64,000 bases of DNA from Alligator mississippiensis (Eukaryota; Chordata; Crocodylia; Alligatoridae): positions 213,534,978 through 213,598,977 of the forward strand of contig NC_081828.1 in assembly GCF_030867095.1 (NCBI RefSeq), given 5' to 3'. Below, piece by piece: positions 11,501 to 22,712 of this stretch (within the stretch, counting starts at the first letter, position 1; every line of letters begins with the position of its first letter). The position numbers and the translations under genes were made by a program. A model generated the notes under the pieces. The model was not told the origin of the DNA, did no database searches, and worked only from the letters and a program-made list of their open reading frames with translations.

Positions 11501-13809
11501 CAATCCTGCTTTGTGTTATTTGTCCTGATCAAATAGAAGGTGAAAAGAAACCAGCCCATACGGCATGATTAAAAAAGACCCTCTCCCCCCCCCCCAAACA
11601 ACCGTGCCTCTAAATTCAAGACTAAAGCATCTCTCTGTACTTCTCCTACCCGCAGCACTCAGGTCTTGGTGGCTTTGCAGCTACTGTTATCATTTCCTGG
11701 CTTTTATCATGTCGGTGCCTATCAGTGAATGGAGAGAAGAGACCTATTGTGTTGGGCATTGCAGAAACAATGAGCGATGGATAGCCTGGCTGCAGAAAGA
11801 GCTCATAATGTGATGGAGCTGGAAGAGCACTTGAGGTGCCGGTGCACAGCCTGGGTATATCAAAATGCCCAAGTATTTAGTTCCCACCCTATGCCCGTGC
11901 TCATGGATTCTCAGTGGCTCAGATGAATTTTTGCTTCTTAGCCTTGCAGGAGCGTGTCAGAAACAGCATTCATAATGTTTTAGACAACTCCTGGGAGCCC
12001 AAGGAATATGGGAGAAAGAGCAGTCAGCCCTGCGTAGACACCAAGGACGTGGATGTTAGATCACGCTGGAGCAGAGAGAAGGGGGATCCACCCCCACACT
12101 GGGTCTGACCCTGTCTGGGCAGTGGCCCTGGCTCACCTGTGGGACTATCATGGAGCAGACCTTGGCAAACAGGACGTGCCCTGAAAGGGCAAAGAGGATG
12201 AAGTTCCTGAAAGAGGAGAACCACATGGCCCATTCGAAGTCAGCTGCGTCCTGTCAGAGCAAAACCATGTCAGCAAGGACAAGCCATGGGAATAGGATTG
12301 CTGTGTCTACGCTGCCCGGGATGACTTTCTGTATACTTAGCCCACTTCCATCCAAGCCTTCAGCTCCCCCAAATGTCCTTCTCAGGCCACACTCCTATGA
12401 GGCGCTGGAGGGCTTCAATACCCACTGATTTTGGTAGGGGCGGTGGGAGCTTGGCACCTCCTAGGACAGGTCTGCAGCGCTCATCTCCTTCCGACTACCC
12501 ATGGATCTTAAATCTACACATCGGCCATAAAGGGATCGACTGTGGTCACCATTCTCCGCAGACATCTGTAAAGTGCTGTGCACACACACCGTGCGACCCG
12601 CGTGATCATTGCCTTATTACTAATCAAGCAGTGAATTAATTGCACAGGCAATAGGGGAAGATTTGCATGAACCAGGCAAGCAGAAACCAGCAGCAGCAAA
12701 GCCAGGGCTTGGTTTTGAGCTAGACAGTGCTCTATTAAGCGATTAAAGCATGAGCAATGCCCGCTCTTGCACTGCTTACCATTTTCCTGCCAAAGTAATG
12801 CCATCCCGGCTTTATGGCCTCCCGAAAGGCCTTTCTGTTCATGTTATCTGCAAAAGAACGGGCGTTAGGCTGGGGGAGCCACGGGGATGCCAAAGCCACC
12901 TCCTGAGGACCAAGTGACAGGGGCAGTGGGTTATATGTGTGCTCTCAGCAAAACCAATGCAATTGCCTCAAGTTAGTCATAGACAATGAGGGTGGGAAGG
13001 GACCTCAGGAGGTTGCATCTAATCCAAACACCTGCTTAAGGCAGGACCACATGCCCAAAGCTGCTCCTGGGGTCTCCGGCTTGGACACGTATACATAGTT
13101 ATTGCATGAACGTGCACGCAGCCTCGGGAGCAGAGAGCGGAGCCCAGCTGAGCACCCTCAGCATTACCCCAGATCCCCAAACTATCATATGGCCCAGAGG
13201 TGTCAAACTCCCCCTCTCCCCCAGGCTGGGCTGGGAGTCCAGGACTGGATCCAGCCCTGGATGTGGCCGTGCGACTGGCGGCAGGGGTTGGCACAGCTGT
13301 TGCCCACTCCCTGATGCCGGCATGCATCCGCTAACAGCTCCGTGACCCTGCCCCTGCATCCCCAGCTCCTCTATGAGCCCCGCGGGCCACATCACATAGC
13401 TAGGACCCAGGTGTGCCACCTCCTGGGCTTTCTACCCGGGGGGGTCTTCAAGAGGAGGTTGGATATGCATCTAGCTGGGGTCATCTAGACCCAGCACTCT
13501 TTCCTGCCTATGCAGGGGGTCGGACTCGATGATCTATTGAGGTCCCTTCTGACCCTAGCATCCATGAATCTATGAATCCCCTGAGCACTGGCTCTCTCTC
13601 ACATGCCCATCCTCCCCCCCCAGCATATTTCTGGCGAGGTTTGCAGAAGACAGTTACCTCTGGATGCTTCGAAGATGTCACTGCTGCTGTACACGATGGC
13701 ACAGGTCAGGACCAGAGCGTAAAACCCCAGCTCGTAACTCGGCAAAGCCGCTTTAATCCCCATGCTGGCCGGTTTTCACCCCAACAGCCAGCTCTAGGCA
13801 GATCCAGAT
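8317..13809 (-). CDS. HHATL: HHATL, hedgehog acyltransferase-like protein: N-terminal half, five coding exons (partial gene)
   Basis: This is the spliced gene model on the minus strand, built from exons 13658-13809 (ATG at 13763), 12780-12847, 12137-12250, 10605-10799 and 8317-8526. All borders are GT-AG and the phases join without a frameshift, giving residues 1-231. The protein starts [19 protein letters not shown] and carries several hydrophobic membrane segments (about residues 10-28, 75-95, 100-125 and 135-155). The last exon has the conserved stretch [15 protein letters not shown]. The family is MBOAT (membrane-bound O-acyltransferase). Known vertebrate HHATL (GUP1) is a muscle-enriched ER/SR protein reported to antagonise hedgehog palmitoylation by HHAT, and it lacks the catalytic histidine. 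That residue would lie in the missing C-terminal half, so it cannot be checked here. The neighbouring gene on the same strand is CCDC13, as in mammals. HHAT itself is less likely, given the N-terminal sequence and this synteny. Confidence 0.93.
8735..8800 (+). repeat. CORE-SINE/MIR-like fragment in HHATL intron
   Basis: It contains cccattttacagatggggaa followed by aaccgaggcacagtgagcc, the conserved core of MIR-like SINEs. Confidence 0.55.
9696..10371 (+). repeat. Tandem duplication of a ~330-bp unit in HHATL intron 4
   Basis: Unit 1 (about 9696-10031) and unit 2 (about 10051-10371) share ttattccttctttccag, aataccttgtccttgtttag, ctgatctcctgagtcccggt-type and ggtttaagactgcttt blocks in the same order. 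They differ by scattered substitutions and a few indels. Each unit contains one MIR-like core (bttttacagatgggaaaactgagg type), so a SINE-bearing segment was duplicated. Confidence 0.9.
10605..10799 (-). CDS. HHATL: HHATL coding exon 4
   Basis: These are 65 whole codons with acceptor ctcacag and donor gtaggt. They encode two to three closely spaced membrane helices, including [19 protein letters not shown], and end FSTWQ. The position and length match the MBOAT-like N-terminal membrane region of HHATL. Confidence 0.93.
11010..11130 (+). repeat. Possible CORE-SINE/MIR remnant
   Basis: It reads ctcatcctcacaacacacct, then a weak match to the gatgggaa...cttgcccaag core order. It is degraded. Confidence 0.35.
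11237..11491. mobile_element. Crocodilian-type MITE, copy 1 (255 bp)
   Basis: It starts ggctgcatctacacaagacg and ends tcttgtgtagacgcgcc, so the ends are inverted repeats. Internal blocks such as gcgcagtagtgtt are shared with the copies at 25711 and 39515. A 19-bp tandem repeat (gtatacacaagtactaaat at 11306 and again at 11325) and an inverted partner at 11286-11297 lie inside. It is in HHATL intron 3 and is probably a PIF/Harbinger-like MITE, perhaps the family called Chompy in alligators; the family name is not verified. Confidence 0.8.
12137..12250 (-). CDS. HHATL: HHATL coding exon 3
   Basis: These are 38 whole codons between a cag acceptor and a gtgagc donor. They encode [17 protein letters not shown] followed by a hydrophobic membrane segment ending MIVPQ. 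The DFEW-MWF motif is typical of HHATL. Confidence 0.93.
12780..12847 (-). CDS. HHATL: HHATL coding exon 2
   Basis: The acceptor is ttttgcag and the donor gtaagc. The 68 nt complete a split Asp codon and add 22 residues, including [19 protein letters not shown], a stretch conserved in HHATL. This part follows the first membrane segment. Confidence 0.92.
12976..13057 (-). repeat. CR1 LINE 3' end, short
   Basis: It reads agtcatagacaatgagggtg then ggaagggacctcaggagg, and stops near gcaggaccacatgccc. It lies in HHATL intron 1. Confidence 0.8.
13192..13420. mobile_element. Possible ggtgtcaaactc-type non-autonomous DNA element
   Basis: It opens agaggtgtcaaactcccc and ends near cgcgggccacatcacatag, recalling elements with GGGGTGTCAAAC ends. 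The right end is poor, so this is tentative. Confidence 0.35.
13422..13582 (+). repeat. CR1 LINE 3' end, plus orientation
   Basis: It contains gtcttcaagaggaggttgga and ggtcggactcgatgatctat, and ends catccatgaatctatgaatc, the 3'-terminal microsatellite-like tail of CR1. It lies in HHATL intron 1, about 75 bp from the first coding exon's donor. Confidence 0.82.
13658..13809 (-). CDS. HHATL: HHATL first coding exon (46 nt of 5' UTR plus codons 1-35)
   Basis: The ATG is at 13763-13761. It has A at -3 and G at +4, a strong initiation context. The coding part, 13763 down to 13658, encodes 35 residues ending FEASR plus one nucleotide of the next codon, then the donor gtaact. Upstream on the minus strand is a long pyrimidine run ending in cag at 13810. 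I take this as the splice acceptor, so this exon would begin at 13809 and a non-coding first exon would lie further right. The coding extent is solid; the 5' boundary is inferred. Confidence 0.88.
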
Positions 13810-14639
13810 CTGGGGTGGGAGAGAGGAGGAAAGAAAAGGCAGTTCAGTCTCCCTGATTTAGACACCCAGCCTCTGTCTGGGGTGGTCCTCCATTGCAGTC
13901 CGTGGAGGGAAGGGGGTAAGCAGGGCAGGATCAGGCCTGGGATATCCAGGTGGTGCAAAGCTTTAAAACTCTGAATTAAAATGGGGGGACTGCAGGTCCC
14001 TCAGGATGCACTTTGGGGAAGTTTATAGCAAAAAAAACCCCTTTCTTTCTCTCTAGCATTGTGTTTGGTGGTCAAGCGCAGAGGGAGGCGAGCAGGACTC
14101 ATGCCTACCTTGGACCTTGGCAGAAGTTTTTTCCTAACTACTCAGTGTTGGAGCAATCCAGTGGCTAGGGCAGCTGGTTTGACCTGGGTTTTTGGAGGTT
14201 GCAACAATTGGACATGACCAGGATCATTTACAATCCTGCCGCATCGGTGAATGCAGGGGAAACCTGATGCAAGCGGGGAGGTAGAGCCAGCATTTCTCTC
14301 CCCAGCGCTTCAACTTGGAAAGAAAAAAAAAATCAAAAGGGGAATGAGCTGGGATAGATGTGTGCACCACTTCCCTCTCCTGGAGCGTGATGGAAATACA
14401 CAATCACCTCCTGCTCTTTGCCCGGGGGGTTGCTGTTCATGCCTATGCTGCAGAGTCGCTCTGGTCTGCAACGTGGTTTTAATTGCTGCGGTGTTGTAGT
14501 GGATGGGAGGCTCCGGTCTGTTGTCAAGGCCAGTGTTCGGATGCAATAGGCCTGATGCAAAGGGAGGGGATCGGGGCTGCCGGGAAGGTCCACAGGTGGT
14601 TTGCCATTGACTGTCAACTGGAGGATGGTTGCCGGAGGG

Positions 14640-14890
14640 TTGCCGTTCATTCATCTGTGTCTGGATGCAGTTTAGTGAGCTCCCCTACCTGGCAGCCCTG
14701 CCCCCACCAGTCTGACCAGGGGGGAAACTCCTTCTTGACCCCAAATGCAGTGATCGGTCTGACCCTAAGCAGAGGGGCAAGACCCGCAACCAAGAACCTC
14801 TGGGTTTTAGTCCCAGCAGGAGCCCAGTCGCAAGCCCCAGCCTTGGCTGCAGTCTCTGAGGAAGGTGGCAAAAAATCCCCCTGATGCATG
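14640..14890 (-). repeat. CR1-related 3' region fragment
   Basis: It includes aaactccttcttgaccccaa and ttttagtcccagcaggagcc, the same blocks as the fragment near 480-540. Confidence 0.5.
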
Positions 14891-15159
14891 TAAGAGCCAG
14901 AGGGGCAAGTTTTTAGGGCAGGTGACCACCATATCTCTGGTGTCCTCAGTGGGGAGATGCACTCGAGTGCACCCTGCTTCCCTCCGCCGCTGAGCCAAGA
15001 AATGTGGTATTGGAGCCATCTGCAGCCCTTGTTAGTGGTGTCTTTGAGAGCAGCCTGAGGACTTGGGGTCCTTGGACCCGTTTCACCCCCACTCCATGAT
15101 CCAGGGGACTGAGCTTGACTGTCTCCCTCCCCGACTGTGTGCAGGACATGGGGTAGCCA

Positions 15160-15225
15160 GGCCTTCAGCCTCTCTGGGCCTCTCTTCCCCATCAGTAAAA
15201 TGGGGATAATAATGCTGGGAGAATA
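15160..15225 (-). repeat. CORE-SINE/MIR-like fragment
   Basis: It reads cccatcagtaaaatggggat followed by aataatgctggg, the reverse complement of the MIR core. Confidence 0.5.
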
Positions 15226-15904
15226 AATGCATTAATATCGGGCAGCTTATCCCAGTACCTGACACAGGGAGAGGCCTCATCACCTGCAGATTTAGGGGCC
15301 TGCATCTGGGGAGAAGAGCAGCTTGGGCCATATGTACTACGTGCCTGTAGCTGGTGATCTGCGTTGTCTTGCTGAAGGGGAATAGCTAGGCATGTGGGGA
15401 AAGGGGAATAGCTAGGAGCGATGGGCTGGGAGTTTGGCTTGGGTAGCAGACAGGTTTCCTGGCAGGGAGGTGAAGGGGTGCTCCAAAGAAAGGGCACATT
15501 CATCACTGGACTAGGGACCAGGTGATAGGGCACAGCCCTGCCCTTGCAGGGGGCACTCGATGCCTTTGCACGGATGGCAGCAGTCTCCAGCTGCAGCCAC
15601 TGAGGGCAGTTGCATTTTGGGCCCTAATGATGGGGAACAGGACAGTGTCTGGGCCTGGCTACCCGCTCCTCGGTGGTGACTCCATGAAGCACGAGCATGG
15701 AGCCTGGCCCCTTTTGTGCTGGCGGCGGGGATGTGGTGACAGAGCCAGGGGCATGTACCCCCCGCAGCCAGCCAAGCTATAAAGGGGCAGCTGGTCCCTT
15801 GCTGATGACTGCATCGGGTCCAGACAGCCGCACGCTGCATCCCAGCCGGTGTAAGTTAAGGGTGGCATCTGGCTCTTTGCACAACACTTTGGTGATAGGT
15901 CTCG

Positions 15905-16045
15905 AGGTGTCACACAAAGATTACTGCCGTTGACAGCTGGGGAAACTGAGGCAGGGCGAGGCGGTGTGACTTCCCCCAGGCCACTCAGCAGATCAGTGGC
16001 ACAGCTGGTACTAACACCCGAGCCTCCTGAGTCCCCCTCCACTAG
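15905..16045 (+). repeat. CORE-SINE/MIR-like fragment
   Basis: It has cagctggggaaactgaggca, then the cccaggccactcagcag and gtactaacacccgagcc blocks in the order expected for the MIR 3' half. Confidence 0.6.
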
Positions 16046-18289
16046 CTTTGCTTGCCTGCGCTCCTCCCCACCCCGCAACGTGGCTCCTTGGTGCCCCGGC
16101 TTTGCCCTGTCTCCCTGCAGACGTCTAGGAAGAGGTAGGTGCATGGGTGGGTGCTCTTCAGGGCAGGTGTCTCCTCTAGCATGTGTTTATAGGGTGCCTT
16201 GAAAGGCTTTTCCAGGGTGGGGGGGCAGGAGGTTTGTGGCACAAAGCAGGGATGTGGATCCCCGACGGCGGCGAGAGGCAGAGCCGGAGGAAGCACGCTC
16301 AGCTGCAGCCCTTTCCAATTTTAGCTCCACGAGCGCTCCCTCCGCAGCTGCAATGCCACACGATCATAGTGCAGGGCTCTCGTCCCCACCGGCCCCGGGC
16401 TCTGCGGGGGTGCAAGCCCATGCACGCGCCCACGCTCCCCTTAGCACAGTCCCGGCCAAGCGTGCCCGCTACCCAGCAACGTGGTGCACTGGAAGACAGG
16501 CTCAGAGTGGTGCTACCAGGACTTCTGCACAGGGGGTTAATCTTACACACGGCTCGCATGTCCTGTCCATTGGAGGCAAACAGCCTAATGTCCCAACTGC
16601 TGCAGCTGCAGATCCAGTCTCCTCCAGACACGCACATATGCACACACACCCCCGCGTGGAAGTGCAAATCCCACTTAGGAGGGCAGTGGCACAGTAAGTC
16701 CTTTACCTGTGTGGGGCTTGAGCGGACGGACTAGCCTCTCTCCATGCATCTCCCTGGTACTGACCTTGAGAAGCAGCTGGCAGAGCACAGCACCACCCCG
16801 GCTCTAGGGAGTCAGAGAAGGAAGGGGGGAGCCGAAATCCCCGGGGAACGCCAGCACCCGGCCGTGGAAGCTGGGTGGAAAGGGAAGGGAAATAAAAGAA
16901 AGCGAGCTGTCCTTCCGCTACTGCATCCGTCCGTGTGTCTGGCGGCTGCTTGTCCTTCTGGCTGCCAACCCCCCCACCCCCCCTCTCCCCCGGGTGGCTC
17001 CCTGGAGTGAGGTGAGCTGCAAGTGGAGTGTGGCAGGCTGGAGATATTTTTATTTTAGCTCAGCATTGCAGAGGGGGGTTGGTTCAGGAGCTGCCTGTCA
17101 AACCAGCTGCCAGAGAGGACCCGTCGCAGCAGCCAAAGTTAATTCAGGACAAGTGGAGGGGTGGGGAGGGAAGAGGGACGGGGAGCCCTGGCACCGGGGC
17201 TGGCATTGGACTGGGCGCGGGAAGGTTAGCCGGGAGTTTTCCCACCTACTTCTGGGTCAGCTGTATCAGGCCGTGTTTCTCCGGGATGGGTCGTGTTTGC
17301 CTCTGAGATCGGGGCTCGTGGCACTGCTGACTTTCCCCCAGCCATGCCGGGCTGCAGTGGGATGTGCTTTGCTCCATGCCAGAGAATTAGGCTCCCGTCG
17401 GGAGTTTTATGCAGAAAAGCCCCCCTGAGCCCATGCAGGGATCTTCTCATTTCTAGGCCCCGGCTGGTGCTTTCAGCCAGTCTCCCCTTGGGTACTGGGC
17501 AGGCTCAGGGCCCAGCGCCCTTTGCCAAAATCACCGCGAGCTCAGAGAGCGATGGACCTATGAAGCTGTCTCGTGATGTCCCTTCCCAGCTCTGGGGCCA
17601 AGCACATCCTGGGAGGACCCTCTTGAGCTTTCCCGCAGGGTGGAGTTCGGTTTGGTGCATCCTGGAGCAGCACCAGGGTCAAGACAGAGCCCCGCTTTGC
17701 CCTCTTCTGCCTCTGTGGTGCTGCCATCCTCTCCCGGGCAGGTGAGGATGCAAAGTGATGGGAACCATGTGCTCCAGGGAGCAACCCAGAGGGGCTGGGC
17801 CAGGCGGTGCTGGCATGAGGGAATAGCCCACAGGCTCCATATGAGATCTGAGCACGGGGGTCTGGGCAGAGCCAGGTCTTCTCGCCTACCCTGAGCCTCC
17901 CTGCACCGGCGTGCACGCTCTTAGCCTCTCTAAGGCACTGTGAGTGCCAGGCCCCAGCTAGCACTTTCAGGGCACTGTGCCAGGCCAGTCGGCAGCAGGA
18001 TGGCATGATAACGGTACTGGGTCCTAGCCAGCTGTGCGCACCGCTGGGGGAGGGCTGTATCTCAGCAAGGGGACTGCACGGGGCAGGGAGGTGAATGGCT
18101 TCGTCCAAGCTCTTGCATTGGTTTAGTAGCTGAACCCAGGTCCCTTGACCCCCATCAGGCCCCTGCTTGCGGGACTGAGTTTCCTTTCTCCCTGCAGGTA
18201 GCTGGCTCGTAAGCAACCCTCTACGGCAAGTCGTGGCCCTCATCACCACAGTCTGATCCCTTTTCCTGGTTCACACCACGCTCATGGGA

Positions 18290-18400
18290 GGTAGGGGCTG
18301 CGCTCTTATCCCCATTTCACAGATGGGGAAGCTAAGGCACGCAAGGACCGAGTCACTTGTGCAGAAGCTTGTGGCAAAGCAGGGGCATCAAGCCAAGCAC
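18290..18400 (+). repeat. CORE-SINE/MIR-like fragment
   Basis: It contains atccccatttcacagatggg then gaagctaaggcacgcaagg. Confidence 0.55.
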
Positions 18401-21400
18401 CAGTCCATCCTGCTCATCGTTCACCCCTTATGCCCAGTGCGGGACCAACCTGAGCATTCAAACTTGAATCTGGAGTGGGGAGTACAATGCACCACAGGCC
18501 TGATCCTGTTCCCACTGAAGTCAAGGGGAAAATATCCTTTGACTTCAGTGCTGCAGGATTGCCAGCTCCACCCCCCACCCTCAGCCAGGGTATTCAATAA
18601 GCCAGACCATGGTGTGCTCCTTTCCCAGCGCAGGAGAGGTCTTGGCACGGCTGGCTGCATAGCAAGCCTTCCAGCCTCCGCCAATAAATCACTTCTCTCT
18701 AAAGTCCTGTGCAGTAAAGGGGCTTGGATCCAGCGCCCGTGTGACCCTGAGAAGAAAGCAGCAGGACGATGCAGTCCCCATCTCTCTGCCAGACCTCCCC
18801 CTGCACACAGCACGGGGAACAGGTCCTTGTCAGCCTGCTTCCTGCAATAGTGCCTGGGGGCAGGATGGCTGTGCCAGACGTGGGAGAGTCCCTGCCTCCC
18901 AACCTGGAGCTTATGCCATAGGGTGGACAATGTCTTGTCTCCAATGCAAGACAACGATGAGACCTCTCCCTCAGCCCGGCCACTGTCTAACCACCACGGC
19001 CTGTCTTTGCTTGTGTGCCCTCACCAATATGGAGCTGGGCATCGGTGCAGGCTCGGGGCAGCCAGGTCACTGGCAGGGAGGGATGCCCTCCAGTCCATAG
19101 ATGGATGACTAGCTGGGGTGGAAATGTCTGCGGGACGGGGTTCCCAGGCTGTGGTCTAAATACGGGCTTTGTGGTTTCAGTGGTCAAGCCTCAACCAAGT
19201 AGGGGCCTGATTCAGCGCTCTTTTCATACAGGATCTCATTGGGCCTGATTCGGAGAGGCAGAGCCCGGGGAAGTGCATGGAAAAGACTCGGTGGCTTTGG
19301 CAGATCAGGCCTGTCGTCCCTGCTTGGGCGATCCCACCGCTGAGGGTCCGGGAGAGGTGGGGATGTCACAGACCATGTCCATGTGGCAAATGTACCATGG
19401 GAACAGGCTGCACGTGCCAGCTGCATCCCTGTGGCCCTGCCACGGGGGTAGTTAGCACGGCAGCAGGTGAGCTGGCCCTGCTCATTGGCCTCGATGCTTC
19501 TGGGGTAGGAGCAGAAGAGCACGGTGTGCTCGCAGGGGGCTCTCTGTGGGCATGGCACTGTTATGGTGCAGACAGGATCGTACCCAGCACTTGGCAGAAA
19601 GGGGCCCTTGTCCTCGCCCCCATCAGAAAGGCCTGGTCCTGGGTGGTGCGGGGTATGCTCACTGCGGGCTGCACACCAGGGAAGTGAGGTGGTGCTGCAT
19701 TGGCCTGACTCTACTTGCTTGTGACACCAAGGGACTGGACTCTGTGCCTAAGTAGGTACCTCCTAGTCCTATGTTAGACATACTCTGTTAGGCCTGTGCT
19801 GGAAAAATGCCCCTTGCCCGATGCTTAGCTCTGCACAAGGGGTTAGATGATCACGGGATTCAAGCAGACCTTGTAAGCTGGGCGCTGTCTGCTGCAAAAC
19901 GGGGCTCACGCAGAGCCTTTCCCAGCTGGCTCATGCACTGGGTCTGGTGCCAAAGAGCAATTGCACAGATTTGCATTGTGAGCTGGCCTCCAAAGAACAA
20001 GGGAGATCTTGGAGAAAAGGACTATGAATGAAGGCATGGCCCAATCGGCCGGCTGGCAAATACACCCGGCTCCAGCGAAGGGCGGCTGGAGAAACAGAGC
20101 TGGTAGGCAAGGAGGAGTAGGTTTAGGAAAGACACGGGGTGGTGGGAGGCACCAGAGCATTAATGACTACTCCCACATAAAGAAGAGTTGTTACGGGCGG
20201 TAGCAATTGCTCCATGATTAAGGCTGCAGCTCAGTTTCTGCTACAAGCTCACTCTCTTTCAAATCTCAGGACAAATCCTATCAGCCTCCAAACTGGCAGG
20301 TCTGACTCAAAGCTGAGCCGGATGCTATAACCTGGGGTAGATCAGACAAGGGGCTCCTGGACTGAGCTGTTAAGTAGTCTTCTGAGGTCCCTGGGTATAT
20401 GGGCCACCCAGAAAACAAGATTTTGTCCTTGTCTGCTCTCACGGGGCTCTCCCAGCTGGGCTGGCACTGAGTTGGCTTCTGGATAAAAGCACCTGTAATT
20501 GTGCTCTGATGGCTGCAGGTTTGAGCGGACTCTCCCTTCCAGGGATGGGCTGTCTAATGGAGCGGGAGGGTGCTGGAAGTCTCTTTATTTCTCTGCATAG
20601 TCTCCAGAAAGGTTGAATCTGCCCCATTCATGGTGGGCCCTGGCTGGCTGTCTCTGCATCTCTCCCGGGGACCTTCGTTGCCTTGATTTGCTGCTTGCGC
20701 CAACAACCCAACTAAGACCGATTCAATGGACTTCAAAGCTTCCCTTTGCTCCAGAGCTGCCTGATCCCTCATGCTGCATTAGGGGCTAGACTGTGACCAG
20801 GAGCCGACGTGGAAGTGTTTCAGGGTCTGCAAATAAAGCGGGGCGTGATTTATGGCAGGGGCTGGATCAGACCCTGCGTGCCAGAATCAGGCACCGACCG
20901 GGGCCCCATGCCACCTCCGTCTGCTCCCACGTGCCAGGTTCAGGCCCCCATCCTGCCTTGTGTGCTCAGTCCAGCGTGCAAGGCCACAGCCCACGGTGCT
21001 CCTCATGGACCTATGGAGAGTCCCACGAGTTGGATGACGTGACACCAGGAGCCAGATCTAGCCCACGGGCCAGGGGTTGAGCACCGCTGATTTCTGGGTT
21101 TCCTTTCTGTCTAACATCTGCCAACCCCGTGCAGCCTGGGCTGCTTGTGAGAGCATAGGATGCTCAGCAAGACTCAGCCCTGTAGAAACAGGGCTGGATT
21201 CCTATCTTGGTTCCTCTGGCACCAAGTGACTTCCATTGAAGTCACTCTGGATGTGCATTGATGTAAACACCCATGCGGTGCAAGGACCTCCTGCCCTGTG
21301 CAGGGATTTCCCCTGCCAGTTTGGAAGACGCAGTTTCTGTCCCCGGAAAACCACACGTCACGATTTTCCCTCTTGGCACGTCCTTGATCGATGGCACCAA

Positions 21401-21598
21401 AACCACTGGCGTGCTTGCTAGACTGGGCACGTGGCCCATGGGGCTTCAAGCTATGCGAGGAGGAGAAATAGAGGGAAGTGAGGCTAGAGCGCCTGGAATT
21501 CAGGTCCAGGAGTGCTCTGTGCCTCAGTTTCCCCATCTCTATAACTGAGCAAATACCTCCTGTGCTGCTGTGGGTACTGGGATGCTTAACAGACTTGG

Positions 21599-21815
21599 AT
21601 ATAGAAGAAGCCCTGCATTAGATATTAGGAAAAACTTTCTTACTAGGATGGTAACTAAGTACTGGAACAGGTTACCCAGAGAGGTTGTGGATGCTTTATC
21701 CCTGGGGGCTTTTAGGACCTGGCTGAGCTAGTTGGGGCTGATCCTGCTTGGAGCAGGGGGCTGGACTAGATGACCTCCTGAGGTCCATCCCAAACCTAAT
21801 TGTCTATGATTTCCG
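21599..21815 (+). repeat. CR1 LINE 3' end, plus orientation
   Basis: It runs from gatattaggaaaaactttct through gaacaggttacccagagagg to agatgacctcctgaggtcca and ctaattgtctatgattt. Confidence 0.9.
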
Positions 21816-21959
21816 TGGCAGATGTTCCCACGTGTACAGGGACCTGTGCATTGCATTTGGGGATGCAGCGCTAGAAGCCGGGCGACTTTGCCTGCTGTCC
21901 CGTACAGACATCCCCACCAGGAGCCTGGGAAGAAACCTCCCTCTTCTAGGCGAGATGCC

Positions 21960-22150
21960 GTATTAAAGTCCAGCCTGACACATCGGAGCTCAATGTAATT
22001 TACTGCACGCTTAGAAGGAAAGTAATTAAGATACCTGCGCCGATAAGCTTGGAAACTCAATTTGTCACGAGGCAGGTGCCTGCGGACAGCACGTTGTTTT
22101 GACAGCCTCTCAATTTACGATTGGCCATGGCCGTACGTCAAGGAGCCTTG
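21960..22150. promoter_or_regulatory. Candidate conserved non-coding island (inferred)
   Basis: Single-copy, more AT-rich than its surroundings and free of recognisable repeats. It has homeodomain-type TAATTA (in gaaagtaattaagatacc), a cttggaaactcaatttgtca block and a CCAAT-type element (cgattggccatggcc). It is named only as a candidate because conservation cannot be seen from one sequence. Confidence 0.2.
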
Positions 22151-22624
22151 GAGATGGTGGAAGGAGTCTGTCGCCTCCGTGAGGGCTGGGGGAAGTGGGG
22201 GACCGATGGGCATCACCACTAAAGGGAGGGGACAGCCCCAACCCAACCTTCCCTGTATGGATGCAGCAGGCAATGGCAGCAGCTGCTGACCCTTGATTTC
22301 CTCAGGGAACTGAAATCATTTTGCTTGGTGGATTATCACAGATGGCCTTTGCACTGCTTTCCCGTAGCAGGCCATGAACACGTAGACACTGCTCAGGCTG
22401 CTGGCACTGCTACTGGCTCCACCAACCCTCACCCCAGCTTGGCAGGACCACTGCATGGGAGTCATGTTAGCCTCAAGAGCTCCAATTAGGGATGCTCAGA
22501 GCATTGCAAGGTTTTTTTTCCCCATCAGATCATGTTGATTTGCAACTGCTGTGGGAGTATCCATGCTAGCCTTGGCAAGGGGGCTTCTTGGAGCCAGGAT
22601 GGACTTGCCAGGGCTAAGCCAAGA

Positions 22625-22712
22625 GCAGTGCCCTGGTGGTTAGAGACTTCCCAGAGATGATGGAGACCTGGGTTTAAGTCCCTGGTCTGCCCAGCTCCGT
22701 TTCCTCCATCCA
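22625..22712 (+). repeat. Possible tRNA-derived SINE fragment
   Basis: It has ccctggtggttagagacttc (A-box like) followed some 35 bp later by cctgggtttaagtccctgg (B-box like). Similar pairs occur near 39120 and 42985. Confidence 0.4.

Larger units (their letters stand above)
13810..21598. other. GC-rich, mostly single-copy intergenic or 5'-UTR-intron DNA
   Basis: No coding exon is supported. Long open frames on both strands here follow from high GC and have no recognisable protein features or consistent splice borders. MIR-like fragments and one CR1 fragment are listed separately. A non-coding first exon of HHATL may lie in this interval or further right. Confidence 0.55.

Noticed and set aside
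15659..16734. Several 150-180-codon frames on both strands
   Set aside because: They overlap each other in multiple frames and include a MIR-like SINE core. No splice or family evidence supports a gene.
17542..18249. Long minus-strand open frame (235 codons) in the GC-rich spacer
   Set aside because: The predicted protein is Pro/Ser/Gly/Arg-rich without recognisable domains, and overlapping frames of similar length occur on the other strand. This is expected from high GC content.
22628..22700. Possible tRNA gene (A- and B-box-like motifs)
   Set aside because: No cloverleaf with a proper acceptor stem or anticodon arm could be formed by eye. It fits a SINE remnant better.
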